From Zhengella sedimenti (lineage in GTDB: Bacteria > Pseudomonadota > Alphaproteobacteria > Rhizobiales > Rhizobiaceae): a stretch of DNA of 64,000 nucleotides. Below the pieces are notes generated by a model. The model saw only the letters and a list, made by a program, of their open reading frames with translations. It was not told the DNA's origin and made no database searches. Position 1 is the first letter of the stretch; the number at the start of each line of letters is the position of its first letter. Below, in pieces: positions 50,389 to 59,860 of the stretch. The position numbers and the translations under genes are program-made. The DNA is taken from the NCBI RefSeq assembly GCF_046506625.1, contig NZ_JBKFFP010000002.1, forward strand, positions 310,001 to 374,000. The letters run 5' to 3'.

Positions 50389-52080
50389 TCACATGTTGGG
50401 ATAGACCGGACCTTCCCCGCCCTGGGGCGGCACCCAGTTGATGTTCTGGTTGGGATCCTTGATGTCGCATGTCTTGCAGTGGACGCAGTTCTGCGCGTTG
50501 ATGACGAAGCGCGCCTCCTTTCCGGCCGATGTCATTTCGCCGGCAGGAATGGCATTGCCTTCCGCATCCACCCATTCATAGACGCCGGCAGGGCAATAGC
50601 GCGTCGACGGGCCGGCGAATTCCTTCAGTTCGGATGAATATTGCAGGCCCTGATCCTTCACCTGCAAATGAACGGGCTGGTCTTCCTCGTGGTTGGTGTT
50701 GGACAGGAAGACAGATGAGAGGCGGTCGAATGTCAGCACGCCATCGGGCTTGGGATAGGCAATCGGCTTGAAATCCTTCGCCTTGCCGGTTGCCGCCGCA
50801 TCGGTCTTGCCGTGCTTGAGCGTGCCGAAGACGGAAAATCCGAAAAGCTGGTTGGTCCACATGTCCAGGCCGCCGAGACCGACGCCGAGCATGGTGCCGA
50901 AGCGCGACCAGAGCGGCTTGACGTTGCGCACCTTCTTCAGGTCCTTGCCGATGTCGGAGGCGCGCCACTCGTCCTCGTAGGCCACCAGTTCGTCCTGCGC
51001 GCGGCCCTCGCCAAGCGCATCGACAATCTTCTCGGCCGCAAGCATGCCCGACAGCATGGCATTGTGGGAGCCCTTGATGCGCGGAACGTTGACGAAACCG
51101 GCCGAGCAGCCGATCAGCGCGCCGCCGGGGAAAGTGAGCTTCGGCACCGATTGCCAGCCGCCCTCGGTGATGGCGCGGGCGCCATAGGAAAGACGCTTGC
51201 CGCCCTCGAAGACCGGCGCGATGGCCGGATGCGTCTTGAAGCGCTGGAATTCCTCGAAGGGAGAAAGATAGGGATTCTGGTAGTTGAGGTGCAGGACGAA
51301 GCCGACCGCGACGAGATTGTCCTCCAGGTGATAGAGGAACGAGCCGCCGCCCGTGCGTCCGTCCAGCGGCCAGCCGAAGGAGTGCTGCACGAGGCCGGGC
51401 CGGTGGTTCTCGGGCTTGACTTCCCAGAGTTCCTTCAACCCGATGCCGAACTTGCCGGGTTCGCTGTCTTTCGCCAGGTCGAACTTCGCGATGAGTTGCT
51501 TTGCCAGCGACCCGCGCACGCCCTCGCCGATCAGCGTGTACTTGCCGAGCAAAGCCATTCCGGGCGCATAGTTGGGACCGGGTTCGCCGTCGCGGCCGAT
51601 GCCCATGTCGCCGGTGGCGACGCCGATGACCGCGCCATTGTCGTCATACAGCACTTCTGCGGCAGCGAAACCGGGATAGATCTCGACGCCCAGTTCTTCC
51701 GCCTTGGCGGCCAGCCAGCGGCAGACATTGCCGAGCGAGACGATGTAGTTGCCATGATTGTTCATCAGGGGCGGCATGGCGAAATTCGGCAGGCGCAGCG
51801 AACCGGCAGGTCCGAGCCAGAGGAAATGGTCGTCAGTGACCGCTGTCCTGAACGGGTGATCCGGATCGTCCTTCCAGTCGGGGAGGAGCCGGTTGATGGC
51901 GATGGGATCGACGACCGCGCCGGACAGGATGTGGGCACCCACCTCGCCGCCCTTTTCCAGGACGACGACGGAAATGTCGGGATTGACCTGCTTGAGACGG
52001 ATCGCCGCCGACAAACCGGCCGGGCCTGCCCCCACGATCACGACATCGAATTCCATGCTTTCGCGTTCAATTTCGCTCAT
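50389..52080 (-). CDS. Electron-transfer flavoprotein:ubiquinone oxidoreductase
   Basis: ETF-QO takes electrons from ETF, which is reduced by acyl-CoA dehydrogenases such as the isovaleryl-CoA dehydrogenase here, and gives them to ubiquinone at the inner membrane. The 563-residue protein begins with the FAD motif VVIVGAGPAGLSAAIRL and ends with the [4Fe-4S] motif NCVHCKTCDIKDP. YSFGWPLDGRT-like and GCSAGFVNVPRIKGSH are family motifs. GGAGGAAC precedes the start. Confidence 0.95.
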   Translation of the reverse strand: MSEIERESMEFDVVIVGAGPAGLSAAIRLKQVNPDISVVVLEKGGEVGAHILSGAVVDPIAINRLLPDWKDDPDHPFRTAVTDDHFLWLGPAGSLRLPNFAMPPLMNNHGNYIVSLGNVCRWLAAKAEELGVEIYPGFAAAEVLYDDNGAVIGVATGDMGIGRDGEPGPNYAPGMALLGKYTLIGEGVRGSLAKQLIAKFDLAKDSEPGKFGIGLKELWEVKPENHRPGLVQHSFGWPLDGRTGGGSFLYHLEDNLVAVGFVLHLNYQNPYLSPFEEFQRFKTHPAIAPVFEGGKRLSYGARAITEGGWQSVPKLTFPGGALIGCSAGFVNVPRIKGSHNAMLSGMLAAEKIVDALGEGRAQDELVAYEDEWRASDIGKDLKKVRNVKPLWSRFGTMLGVGLGGLDMWTNQLFGFSVFGTLKHGKTDAAATGKAKDFKPIAYPKPDGVLTFDRLSSVFLSNTNHEEDQPVHLQVKDQGLQYSSELKEFAGPSTRYCPAGVYEWVDAEGNAIPAGEMTSAGKEARFVINAQNCVHCKTCDIKDPNQNINWVPPQGGEGPVYPNM

Positions 52081-52316
52081 CGGTTCCTCCGCCGGCTTCG
52101 TCTCGCTCCGGCCACTGCCTTATCATCCCCTGCCCTTAACGCAAGGAAAAGCCCGAGAAAACCGCACGGACAAGGACCATGTGGAATTCGGGCATGTGAC
52201 ATCCGGTATTAATATTTACTTTTACGTTCACGTCAATATCTCACGTGGTCCGCCTGTTGTCCACGAGGCCGGATGCATGCTTGCGCCGGGCTGTCCGGCG
52301 TGGCACTGCTCCTTGC
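52081..52316. other. Divergent intergenic region ETF-QO / udg
   Basis: 236 bases with no gene. A markedly A/T-rich stretch (about 52205-52245, with TATTAATATTTACTTTTACG) is likely to be promoter DNA for one or both genes. Confidence 0.45.
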
Positions 52317-53168
52317 ATGAACGATCTGGCCGGTCTCTTGCATTTCTACCGCGATGCGGGTGTGGACTGGGTGTTGGACGACACCCCGGCGGACCGGTTT
52401 GCCGAGGCAGCGGTTCTCAAGCAGGCGCAGCAGGCTGCAAGGGCGGAACAGGAGCCGCCTGGGGGACGGCCGGGACGTTCGCCAGCAACCCGCCCTGCCG
52501 CCGCTGCGCCGCCGCCGCCCGCGGTTCCCGCCTCGACCGCCGCCGTGCCTGACGAGGCGCAGGTCGCGCGGGCGCGCGACATGGCGCGATCGGCGGCAAG
52601 CCTGGACGAGTTGAAGACGCTTTTCTCCGGCTTCGACGGATGCAACCTGAAATTCACCGCCAAGAGCTTCGTCTTCGGGGATGGCGATCCGGCCTCCGGT
52701 CTCATGGTCATCGGCGAGGCGCCAGGGCGCGACGAGGACCTGCAGGGCCTGCCCTTCGTGGGCCGGTCCGGGCAATTGCTGGACCGGATGCTCGCGGCCA
52801 TCGGGCGCGACCGGACCAGCGCCTACATCACCAATGTCATTCCCTGGCGGCCGCCCGGCAACCGCACGCCGACGCCGCACGAGACGGAAATCTGCCGCCC
52901 CTTCCTGGAACGTCACATCGAACTTGCGGCGCCGCATGTCATCCTGGCGCTGGGCCGGCCTTCCATGGCGGCGCTGACCGGACGCAACGACAGCATCATG
53001 CGCATGCGTGGCACATGGCTTCTCCACCGCACGCCGTCCGGCGTCGAGGTGCCCGTGCTGCCAACGCTTCATCCGGCCTACCTGCTGCGCAATCCGGCCC
53101 ACAAGGCCTTTGCCTGGAAGGATTTCCTGGCGCTGAAGATGCGCCTGCGGGAGAGCGGAACCGGTTGA
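52317..53168 (+). CDS. Uracil-DNA glycosylase, family 4
   Basis: This enzyme excises uracil from DNA. The 283-residue protein has the family-4 motif MVIGEAPGRDEDLQGLPFVG at 130-149, the DNA-binding NVIPWRPPGNRTP, and TLHPAYLLR at 250-258. About 90 N-terminal residues are Pro/Ala-rich and extra compared with short family-4 enzymes. Only two of the four usual iron-sulfur cysteines remain: Cys109 (the partner is Lys112) and Cys193, with Trp177 where another is expected. The start at 52317 is the first that gives a normal N-terminus. Confidence 0.88.
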   Translation: MNDLAGLLHFYRDAGVDWVLDDTPADRFAEAAVLKQAQQAARAEQEPPGGRPGRSPATRPAAAAPPPPAVPASTAAVPDEAQVARARDMARSAASLDELKTLFSGFDGCNLKFTAKSFVFGDGDPASGLMVIGEAPGRDEDLQGLPFVGRSGQLLDRMLAAIGRDRTSAYITNVIPWRPPGNRTPTPHETEICRPFLERHIELAAPHVILALGRPSMAALTGRNDSIMRMRGTWLLHRTPSGVEVPVLPTLHPAYLLRNPAHKAFAWKDFLALKMRLRESGTG

Positions 53169-53173
53169 GCGGA

Positions 53174-54862
53174 TCAGCAGGCGGGAGCATCCGGCCGGCC
53201 GCTGCCGGCGCGGCGAAGGAGTTTCCCGATCCTGCGGTCGTCCCAGCCATGGCGAGGCAGCGTGGCGCGCAAATAATCAGCCTCGCCGAAGCGGGCCAGG
53301 GCGCGGGCGGCACGGTCGACGATATCGCGCTTCAACCCCGGCTTCCCCTCGACGGTCTCAAGGGCATCGCGCAAGGGCGGTACGAGCACGCCGGCCCAAC
53401 GGTCCTGGGCAAGGCATGCGGCACGCAACCGGACAATGGCCGTCTCCGGGTCACCGGCAAGCGGCAACAGGAGCGGGCGCGGATCGATGCCAAGCCGGCC
53501 GGCTGACAGCATCACGGCATGGCCCGTGCGGTCGTTGCGGCGCGCCAGTACCGCAAGCCGGGCGGCATGGGGCGCAAGGAGGGCCGGATCGAGACCAGGC
53601 AGGCGATAGGCAATGCTGCGCGCCTGCGTGTAGACGGCCTTTCCGTCTTCCGCTTCCAGCACAGCCAGCAGGTCCGGCATCAACTGCCGGGCAAGGGTGG
53701 CATTGCGGACGAAAACCTGGTCGGCGAATGTCGGCGACTGGATGCGCCCATCCAGCAGCACACGGCGGAACAGGGCTGTCTGCTCCGGCGTCCAGTCCCC
53801 CGTCTGGCGCACCTGCATGATCCAGTCGGCGACCGGTCTGGCCTGGTCACGGCTGAAGGGTTCCTTCTGCGGAAGATCGAGCACGGCAAGCATCGCACGG
53901 GTCTGGCCGGCGGTTGCGAGACCGGCCGGAGGCCGGATGGCGGCGGTGCGCTCGGCATCGATGGCGGCCGCATCGACACCCAGCCCGAGTTCTTCCAGCG
54001 CGGCGGAAAGGCTAACCTCGCCATGCCGCACCGTCTTGCGCATCAGGCGGATACCCTCGGAATTCATGCCGTTGAATTCCGGGCCGAGCACGGCGGGCAG
54101 CACGGGACGCATGATATCGACCGCCGTGCGGCGCATGACGGGCGTTTGTCCGCCGGGCCTGCTCGCCGTCGCACGCCACACCCGGCGTGCCGACGCAAAG
54201 CGGCTGTCATCCAGTCCCTCGACGAGTTTCCGTCCACCGCTTTCGAACGCAAGCACCAGATCCGCGGGCCCACCGTCATCGGCAGCCTGCAGGATGCAGG
54301 TCTCGGCGGCCTTGCCCGGCATACCGGATACCGCACATGCCTGCCCCCGTCCGAGGCGCAGGCGAACCGGCCGCGCATCCTGGGGCTTACCACGCATGTC
54401 GAGCATGACGACACGCACCCAATCGACACGTCCCGACCGCAGGAGGGCGCGGCACTCGTTGCCACAGGCATCGGTGCCGTCGAAGAGCCTGCCGTGATCA
54501 GACGGGGAACGGCGGATTTCCAGTGAATGAACCGGACCCGCCGAACCGGCAGCAGCGATGTCGTGACGGGCAGCCTGCAAGGCAAGTTCGCCTGCCTGAT
54601 GCTCGCCGAGAAGCGCCGGCCCGGCAAAGACCGCCGCCGCCAGCAGGGCCGACAGCATCGCTCCGCGGGCCGGATGCGTGTTGCGGTCGCGCATGAAAGG
54701 GTAGAGGCACAGGAGCGCCAGGGCGCCGGTCGCAGCGTAGACAAGGGGAAAGCCCAGCCCGAAGGTGAACAGCACGACAATCAGCCCCATGCCCTGAACG
54801 GACATGACCAGCGCCAGCACGACGAGGGCCAGCAGGATCTTCCAATAGGTTCTCATCCGCAT
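53174..54862 (-). CDS. Membrane-anchored protein of unknown function with helical repeats
   Basis: A 562-residue protein. Two or three hydrophobic helices lie within residues 5-85 (KILLALVVLALVMSVQGMGL, LIVVLFTFGLGFPLVY, GAMLSALLAAAVFAGPAL). A long soluble part follows; its C-terminal 250 residues have helix pairs such as LARQLMPDLLAVLEAEDGKA and PALLAPHAARLAVLARRND that look like HEAT repeats. I do not recognise the family. The converging udg gene ends five bases away. Confidence 0.65.
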   Translation of the reverse strand: MRMRTYWKILLALVVLALVMSVQGMGLIVVLFTFGLGFPLVYAATGALALLCLYPFMRDRNTHPARGAMLSALLAAAVFAGPALLGEHQAGELALQAARHDIAAAGSAGPVHSLEIRRSPSDHGRLFDGTDACGNECRALLRSGRVDWVRVVMLDMRGKPQDARPVRLRLGRGQACAVSGMPGKAAETCILQAADDGGPADLVLAFESGGRKLVEGLDDSRFASARRVWRATASRPGGQTPVMRRTAVDIMRPVLPAVLGPEFNGMNSEGIRLMRKTVRHGEVSLSAALEELGLGVDAAAIDAERTAAIRPPAGLATAGQTRAMLAVLDLPQKEPFSRDQARPVADWIMQVRQTGDWTPEQTALFRRVLLDGRIQSPTFADQVFVRNATLARQLMPDLLAVLEAEDGKAVYTQARSIAYRLPGLDPALLAPHAARLAVLARRNDRTGHAVMLSAGRLGIDPRPLLLPLAGDPETAIVRLRAACLAQDRWAGVLVPPLRDALETVEGKPGLKRDIVDRAARALARFGEADYLRATLPRHGWDDRRIGKLLRRAGSGRPDAPAC

Positions 54863-55127
54863 CGTCCCCGCTTGACGGGCCGGATGATGGAACACGGGGA
54901 CATGATTTGAAGTTAAGTGAGTTCCGATACAATCAAAACTGGTAAACCAAGTGTTTCCCGGACAACCCTTGACGGCAGGGGCGCATCGCGTTTTTCCTGC
55001 CTGCAGCGGGAATATGAAAGCAGGCGTCGCAATCGCGTCACCGGGACCATGCAAATCGTGGGACCCATCGCCGGGCACGCGCCGTAAAACACCCGTCTTT
55101 CCAGTACTCGAACCGCACCGGATTGTC

Positions 55128-56390
55128 ATGTTCGCACAGATTCGCCCGATTGCCGCCCTGATGCTCAGCGCCTTCTTCATGGTGGCAGGCGTCGGCCTTG
55201 CCGGCATCCTCATCCCGCTGCGGGCAACGGTGGAAAACTGGTCGACAATGACGCTGGGCATGATCGGCGCGGCCTATGCGGCGGCCTTCACGGCGGGTTG
55301 CGTCGTGGTTCCGCGCCTGGTGCTGCGGGTCGGCCATATCCGTGTCTTCGCCGCCATGCAGACGCTTCTGGTGGCCTCGCTGCTGTTCCATGCCCTCGTC
55401 GTCGACCCGCTCGCCTGGGCCGGCTTCCGCCTGATCGCCGGGGCGTCCGTCGCCGGCAGCTACATGGTGCTGGAAAGCTGGCTGAACGAGCGCGTCACGA
55501 ACGAGACGCGCGGCGCGGTCATGTCGGCCTACATGATCGTTTCCATGGCGGCGGTCGCCTCCGGCCAGTATCTCGTACCGGCCGGCGATCCGGCGCAGCA
55601 GACGCTTTTCGTGATCTGCGCCCTTCTGTTTGCCGCCGCCGTGCTGCCGGTGACGCTGACCAGTGCGCAATCGCCCCGGCCGATCACGCAGGTGACCATC
55701 GACCTGAAGGGCCTCTTCAGGGCCTCGCCCGCGGCCATGGTGGGGGCCTTCATGGCCGGCATGGTGTTTTCCATCTGGTCCTTCTTCGTGCCGGTCTACG
55801 GCAAGATGGCCGATCTCTCCGACTTCACCATCGCCACCATGCTCGCCTTCGCCATGCTGGGCGGGATCATCGCGCAGTTTCCCATCGGGCGCCTGTCGGA
55901 CCGGATGGACCGCCGCTACGTGATGGCGGGCGCGGGCGTCTTCGGGGCAGCCCTCTGCCTTCCGGCGGCGCTGCTCGCCCCGACCACGCCCTGGGTCATC
56001 TTCTGCTTCACCTTTGCACTCGGCATGGTTCTATTCCCCATCTATGCGCTGGCCAGCGCCCATGCCAACGACATCGCCCAGCCCGAGGATTTCGTGAAGA
56101 TTTCCGGCGGCATCCTCATCTTCTACGGGCTCGGCACCACGGCCGGTCCGCTGGCCGGCGGACCGGTCATCGACGCGGTCGGCAAGTCCGGCGTCTTCAT
56201 GAGCCTCGGCGCCGCCTTCGCCGTCTATGGCGGCTATGCGTTCTGGCGCTCCATGCGGCGCGAGGCGGTCGCGGCGGAAGACCGGACGGACTTCCAGCCC
56301 GTCACGCCCGTTGTGCCGCAAACGCCCGAAAGCCTGCAACTCGACCCGCGCATCGAGGACGTCCCGGAAGAGGAACGTCTCAACGCGTGA
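55128..56390 (+). CDS. MFS transporter, YcaD-like
   Basis: A 420-residue permease with twelve predicted helices. It begins FAQIRPIAALMLSAFFMVAG, has the YcaD-like ESWLNERVTNETRGAVMSAYM after helix four, and PIGRLSDRMDRRYVM (MFS motif A) at the second half. The last 50 residues are polar and Pro-rich. The substrate is unknown. The open frame runs upstream but the ATG at 55128 matches the family. Confidence 0.85.
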   Translation: MFAQIRPIAALMLSAFFMVAGVGLAGILIPLRATVENWSTMTLGMIGAAYAAAFTAGCVVVPRLVLRVGHIRVFAAMQTLLVASLLFHALVVDPLAWAGFRLIAGASVAGSYMVLESWLNERVTNETRGAVMSAYMIVSMAAVASGQYLVPAGDPAQQTLFVICALLFAAAVLPVTLTSAQSPRPITQVTIDLKGLFRASPAAMVGAFMAGMVFSIWSFFVPVYGKMADLSDFTIATMLAFAMLGGIIAQFPIGRLSDRMDRRYVMAGAGVFGAALCLPAALLAPTTPWVIFCFTFALGMVLFPIYALASAHANDIAQPEDFVKISGGILIFYGLGTTAGPLAGGPVIDAVGKSGVFMSLGAAFAVYGGYAFWRSMRREAVAAEDRTDFQPVTPVVPQTPESLQLDPRIEDVPEEERLNA

Positions 56391-56408
56391 GAGGCGGGCA
56401 GCAGACCC

Positions 56409-57365
56409 CTACTGGGGTGGCTGGAAGCGGCGCGCGGCGCGGCGTTCGAGGCCGAGGCGGTGTTCGCGCCAGATGATGAACAGGCCGGAGCCAATGACGA
56501 TGGCGCCGCCGGCCAGCGTCCAGACGGTCGGCACGTCGCCGAAGGCCAGATAGCCGATCACCACGGCGAGGATCATCGAGGTGTATTCGAAGGGCGCGAT
56601 GGTCGACATTTCCGCGTGGCGATAGCTCTGCGTCATCAGGATCTGGCCGATGCCGCCGAAAAAACCGGCGAGGACCAGCACGATCACCTGGAAGCGGGTC
56701 AGGTCGGCCCAGCCGAACAGCCATGTCGCCAGCCCCACGGCACTGGCCGTCAGCGAGAAATACAGCACGATGGTGGGTGTGCGCTCGGTCTTGACCAGGC
56801 CCCGCACCTGGATCATCGCGGCCGCGGTCATCACCGCGCCGCACAGGATGGCGATGACGCCCAGCGCCTCGTCATTGGCCATGCCGCCGGGTGCGGTGAG
56901 CAGCGTGAGCTTCGGCCATGAAATGATGATCACGCCGACAAGGCCGACAACGACCGCCGTCCAGCGGAACATGCGCACGGTCTCGCCGACGAACAGCGCG
57001 GAGAAGATGACGACGACCAGCGGGCCGGCATAGTTCAGCGTCACCGCGTCGGGCAGCGGCAGGCGCGTCAGGCCGAAGAAGCCCAGCCCCATGGAGGTGA
57101 CGCCGAACAGTCCGCGCAGGATGTGGGATTTCAGCCGGGTTGTGCGCAGCACGCCGCGCATCTGGCCGCGCAGCGCCAGCCAGATGAAAATCGGTACGAT
57201 GGCGAAGGCGGAACGGAAGAAGACGATCTGGCCGGGCGGCAGTTGCCCGGCAGCCTTGATAAGGGCCGACATGGTCACGAAGGCCGTGACCGAGGCCATC
57301 TTCAATCCGATGCCGACGAGCGGACGTCCCGCGTCCGCGACTTCGCTGGCTGCGGGCGCGGCCAT
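56409..57365 (-). CDS. EamA/DMT-family transporter
   Basis: A 318-residue protein with ten hydrophobic helices in two EamA repeats (first from KMASVTAFVTMSALIKAAGQ, second from GVIAILCGAVMTAAAMIQVR). DMT permeases export or import metabolites such as amino acids. Substrate cannot be told from sequence. It overlaps neither neighbour; the CoxL-like gene is 18 bases upstream on the same strand, so both may share one transcript. Confidence 0.85.
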   Translation of the reverse strand: MAAPAASEVADAGRPLVGIGLKMASVTAFVTMSALIKAAGQLPPGQIVFFRSAFAIVPIFIWLALRGQMRGVLRTTRLKSHILRGLFGVTSMGLGFFGLTRLPLPDAVTLNYAGPLVVVIFSALFVGETVRMFRWTAVVVGLVGVIIISWPKLTLLTAPGGMANDEALGVIAILCGAVMTAAAMIQVRGLVKTERTPTIVLYFSLTASAVGLATWLFGWADLTRFQVIVLVLAGFFGGIGQILMTQSYRHAEMSTIAPFEYTSMILAVVIGYLAFGDVPTVWTLAGGAIVIGSGLFIIWREHRLGLERRAARRFQPPQ

Positions 57366-57383
57366 GGTTTCCCTACCCGCCCG

Positions 57384-59702
57384 TCACTTCACGCCGCCCG
57401 CCTGGTCGATGGCGCGCCAGATGCGCTCCGGCGTGGCCGGCATTTCGACATGGGAGACGCCGCAGGCGCGCCACAGCGCGTCCGTCACGGCATTCAGCGC
57501 CGCAGGCGTGGCGCCGATGGTGCCGGCCTCGCCAGCGCCCTTGATGCCCATGGCATTGGTGGTGGAAGGCACGTTGCGGGTCTGGAAATCGAAATCCGGC
57601 ATGTCCGAGGCACGCGGCATGGCATAGTCCATGAAGGTTGCGGTGATGAGCTGGCCGCTGTCGTCATAGACCGTGTTTTCCATCAGCGCCTGCCCGATGC
57701 CCTGCACCGCGCCGCCATGCACCTGGCCTGCCAGCAGCATGGGGTTCACGGTGGCGCCGAAATCGTCGACGATGGTGTAGCGCACGATCTCCGTCGCGCC
57801 GGTCTGAGGATCGATCTCCACCTCGCAGACATGCGTTCCGTTCGGATAGGTCGCCTCGTCCTGCTTGAACTCGCCGAAACCTTTCAGGTCTTGCGGATCC
57901 TTCGCCGCCTTCGCGATGGCCGCGAACGACATGGAGCGGTCGGTGCCGACAATGCGCGCGACGCCGTCGTCGAGTTCGATATCGGCGGCATCGGCTTCCA
58001 GTTCCGACGCGGCGATCCTGCGCAGCTTGCCCGCCAGGTCCTCTCCGGCGCGCGAGGCGGAGACACCGCCAAGCGGAATGGAGCGCGAGCCGCCGGTGCC
58101 GCCGCCATTGGCCAGTTCGTTCGTGTCGCCCTGGCGCACATGGATTCGCTCCAGCGGCAGGTTCAGCTTGTCGGCGACGAACTGCGCGTAAGCCGTGGCA
58201 TGGCCCTGGCCGTTTGATTGCGTGCCGATGAACAGCGTGACGTCGCCGGTCTCCTCCAGCTTCAGGTGCGCCGGTTCCGAACCGGCAAAGGCGCAGGCCT
58301 CGATATAGGTGGCCATGCCGATGCCGCGGATCATGCTGCGCGCGCGGGCTTCACTCGCCCGCGCCTCGAAGCCGTCCCAGTCCGCCTTTTCCATGGCGGC
58401 GCGCATGTGGGCCTCGAACTCACCCACATCGTACATGCGGCCCGTCGCGGTGGTGTAGGGGAACTGGTCCGGGCGGATGAAATTGACCGCCCGCAGGGCG
58501 TCCGGCGTCATGTTCATTTCACGCGCGCACTGGTCGGCCAGCTTTTCGATCAGGAGCGCGGCTTCCGGCCGGCCGGCGCCGCGATAGGCGTCCACCGGCA
58601 CGGTGTTGGTGTAAACGCACTCGACCGTCACGTCGATCACCGGGATGTCGTAGACGCCGGTCGTCATGGACGTGCCCACCCAGGGAATGAAGGGGCCGAA
58701 CTGGTTGGCATAGGCGCCCATGGCCGCCGTCAGGTTGATGCGCAAGGCAAGGAAGCGGCCTTCGGCATCCATGGCCATCTCGGCTTCCACGACGTTGTCG
58801 CGGCCCTGGGCGTCCTGCAGGAAGTGCTCGGAGCGGTCGCCGGTCCATTTCACCGGCCGTCCCAGCCTGCGCGAGGCTTCCAGCACGAGCGGATATTCCC
58901 GGTAGACGAATGTCTTCGGCCCGAACCCGCCGCCGACGTCCGGCGTGATGACACGCATGCGCTCCGGGTCGATGCGGAACACGTTCTGGCAGAGCAGGCG
59001 GCGCATGCCGAACACGCCCTGCGAGCCGGTGGTCAGCGTGATGCCGTCGTCGCGCCAGTCGCCGATGGCCGCGCGCGGCTCCATGTAATTGCAGACGAGA
59101 CGATTGTTGACGAAGGCGACCCTGGTGACGTGGGTGGCCTTGGCAAAGGCAGCGTCGGCATCCTCCTTCGAGCCGCGATGATAGGTGAAGGCATGGTTGC
59201 TCTTCGCATCGGCCCAGACAAGCGGCGCATCCTTGTCCAGCGCCCTTGCGGTCTGCGTCACCGCCTCGACGGGATCGTAGTCCACCTCGATCAGATCGGC
59301 GGCATCCATGGCAAGCGCGCGGCTGTCGGCCACGATGAAGGCCACGGCATCGCCGACATGGCGCACCGTATCGCGGCACAGGACGGGGATATTGCGCGGC
59401 GTCTCCTCCTTCAATTGCGGCAGGACGGTAAACATGGGCGACGTGAGGTCGCCGAGTTCCGCCGTATCCTCGCCGGTCAGGACAAGGTGGACGCCGGGCG
59501 CGGCACGCGCCGCTTCCAGCGATTCCCCGGAAATCGTGAAGGCGCCGGCGGCAACCGGCGAGCGCAGCACATGGCCGTGCAGGCAGCCTTCCGGCGTGAT
59601 ATCGTCGGTATAGCGGCCCTTGCCGGTCAGGAAGGCCTGATCCTCGACGCGGCGCGCCGACGCCCCGAAACCGAATTTCACGTTTGCCATGCCCATGGCC
59701 AT
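57384..59702 (-). CDS. Molybdopterin-binding large subunit, CoxL/xanthine dehydrogenase family (form II type)
   Basis: A 772-residue subunit of the molybdenum hydroxylase family. It has the N-terminal RVEDQAFLTGKGRYTDDI, the active-site loop AYRGAGRPEA (form II-like rather than the AYRCSFR of true CO dehydrogenase), GGGTGGSRS-like Gly-rich contacts, and the catalytic Glu in KGAGEAGTIG. The [2Fe-2S] small and FAD medium subunits are not nearby. Starts at 59702, 59696 and 59690 are all possible; a GGGAGAGGG site precedes the first. Confidence 0.85.
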   Translation of the reverse strand: MAMGMANVKFGFGASARRVEDQAFLTGKGRYTDDITPEGCLHGHVLRSPVAAGAFTISGESLEAARAAPGVHLVLTGEDTAELGDLTSPMFTVLPQLKEETPRNIPVLCRDTVRHVGDAVAFIVADSRALAMDAADLIEVDYDPVEAVTQTARALDKDAPLVWADAKSNHAFTYHRGSKEDADAAFAKATHVTRVAFVNNRLVCNYMEPRAAIGDWRDDGITLTTGSQGVFGMRRLLCQNVFRIDPERMRVITPDVGGGFGPKTFVYREYPLVLEASRRLGRPVKWTGDRSEHFLQDAQGRDNVVEAEMAMDAEGRFLALRINLTAAMGAYANQFGPFIPWVGTSMTTGVYDIPVIDVTVECVYTNTVPVDAYRGAGRPEAALLIEKLADQCAREMNMTPDALRAVNFIRPDQFPYTTATGRMYDVGEFEAHMRAAMEKADWDGFEARASEARARSMIRGIGMATYIEACAFAGSEPAHLKLEETGDVTLFIGTQSNGQGHATAYAQFVADKLNLPLERIHVRQGDTNELANGGGTGGSRSIPLGGVSASRAGEDLAGKLRRIAASELEADAADIELDDGVARIVGTDRSMSFAAIAKAAKDPQDLKGFGEFKQDEATYPNGTHVCEVEIDPQTGATEIVRYTIVDDFGATVNPMLLAGQVHGGAVQGIGQALMENTVYDDSGQLITATFMDYAMPRASDMPDFDFQTRNVPSTTNAMGIKGAGEAGTIGATPAALNAVTDALWRACGVSHVEMPATPERIWRAIDQAGGVK

Positions 59703-59860
59703 CCCTCTCCCTTGCTCTCTCAGCCAGCACCCTATCTGGGTCAGCAAAAGGCTTTTTCGATTGCTCCCGATTGGCTAAACAGGCTCGGCCGGCCGACACG
59801 CCGGTCCATGCCACGGGGCACAAGCGATAACACCGGCAGGACGCCAACGAAAGGGCTGCA

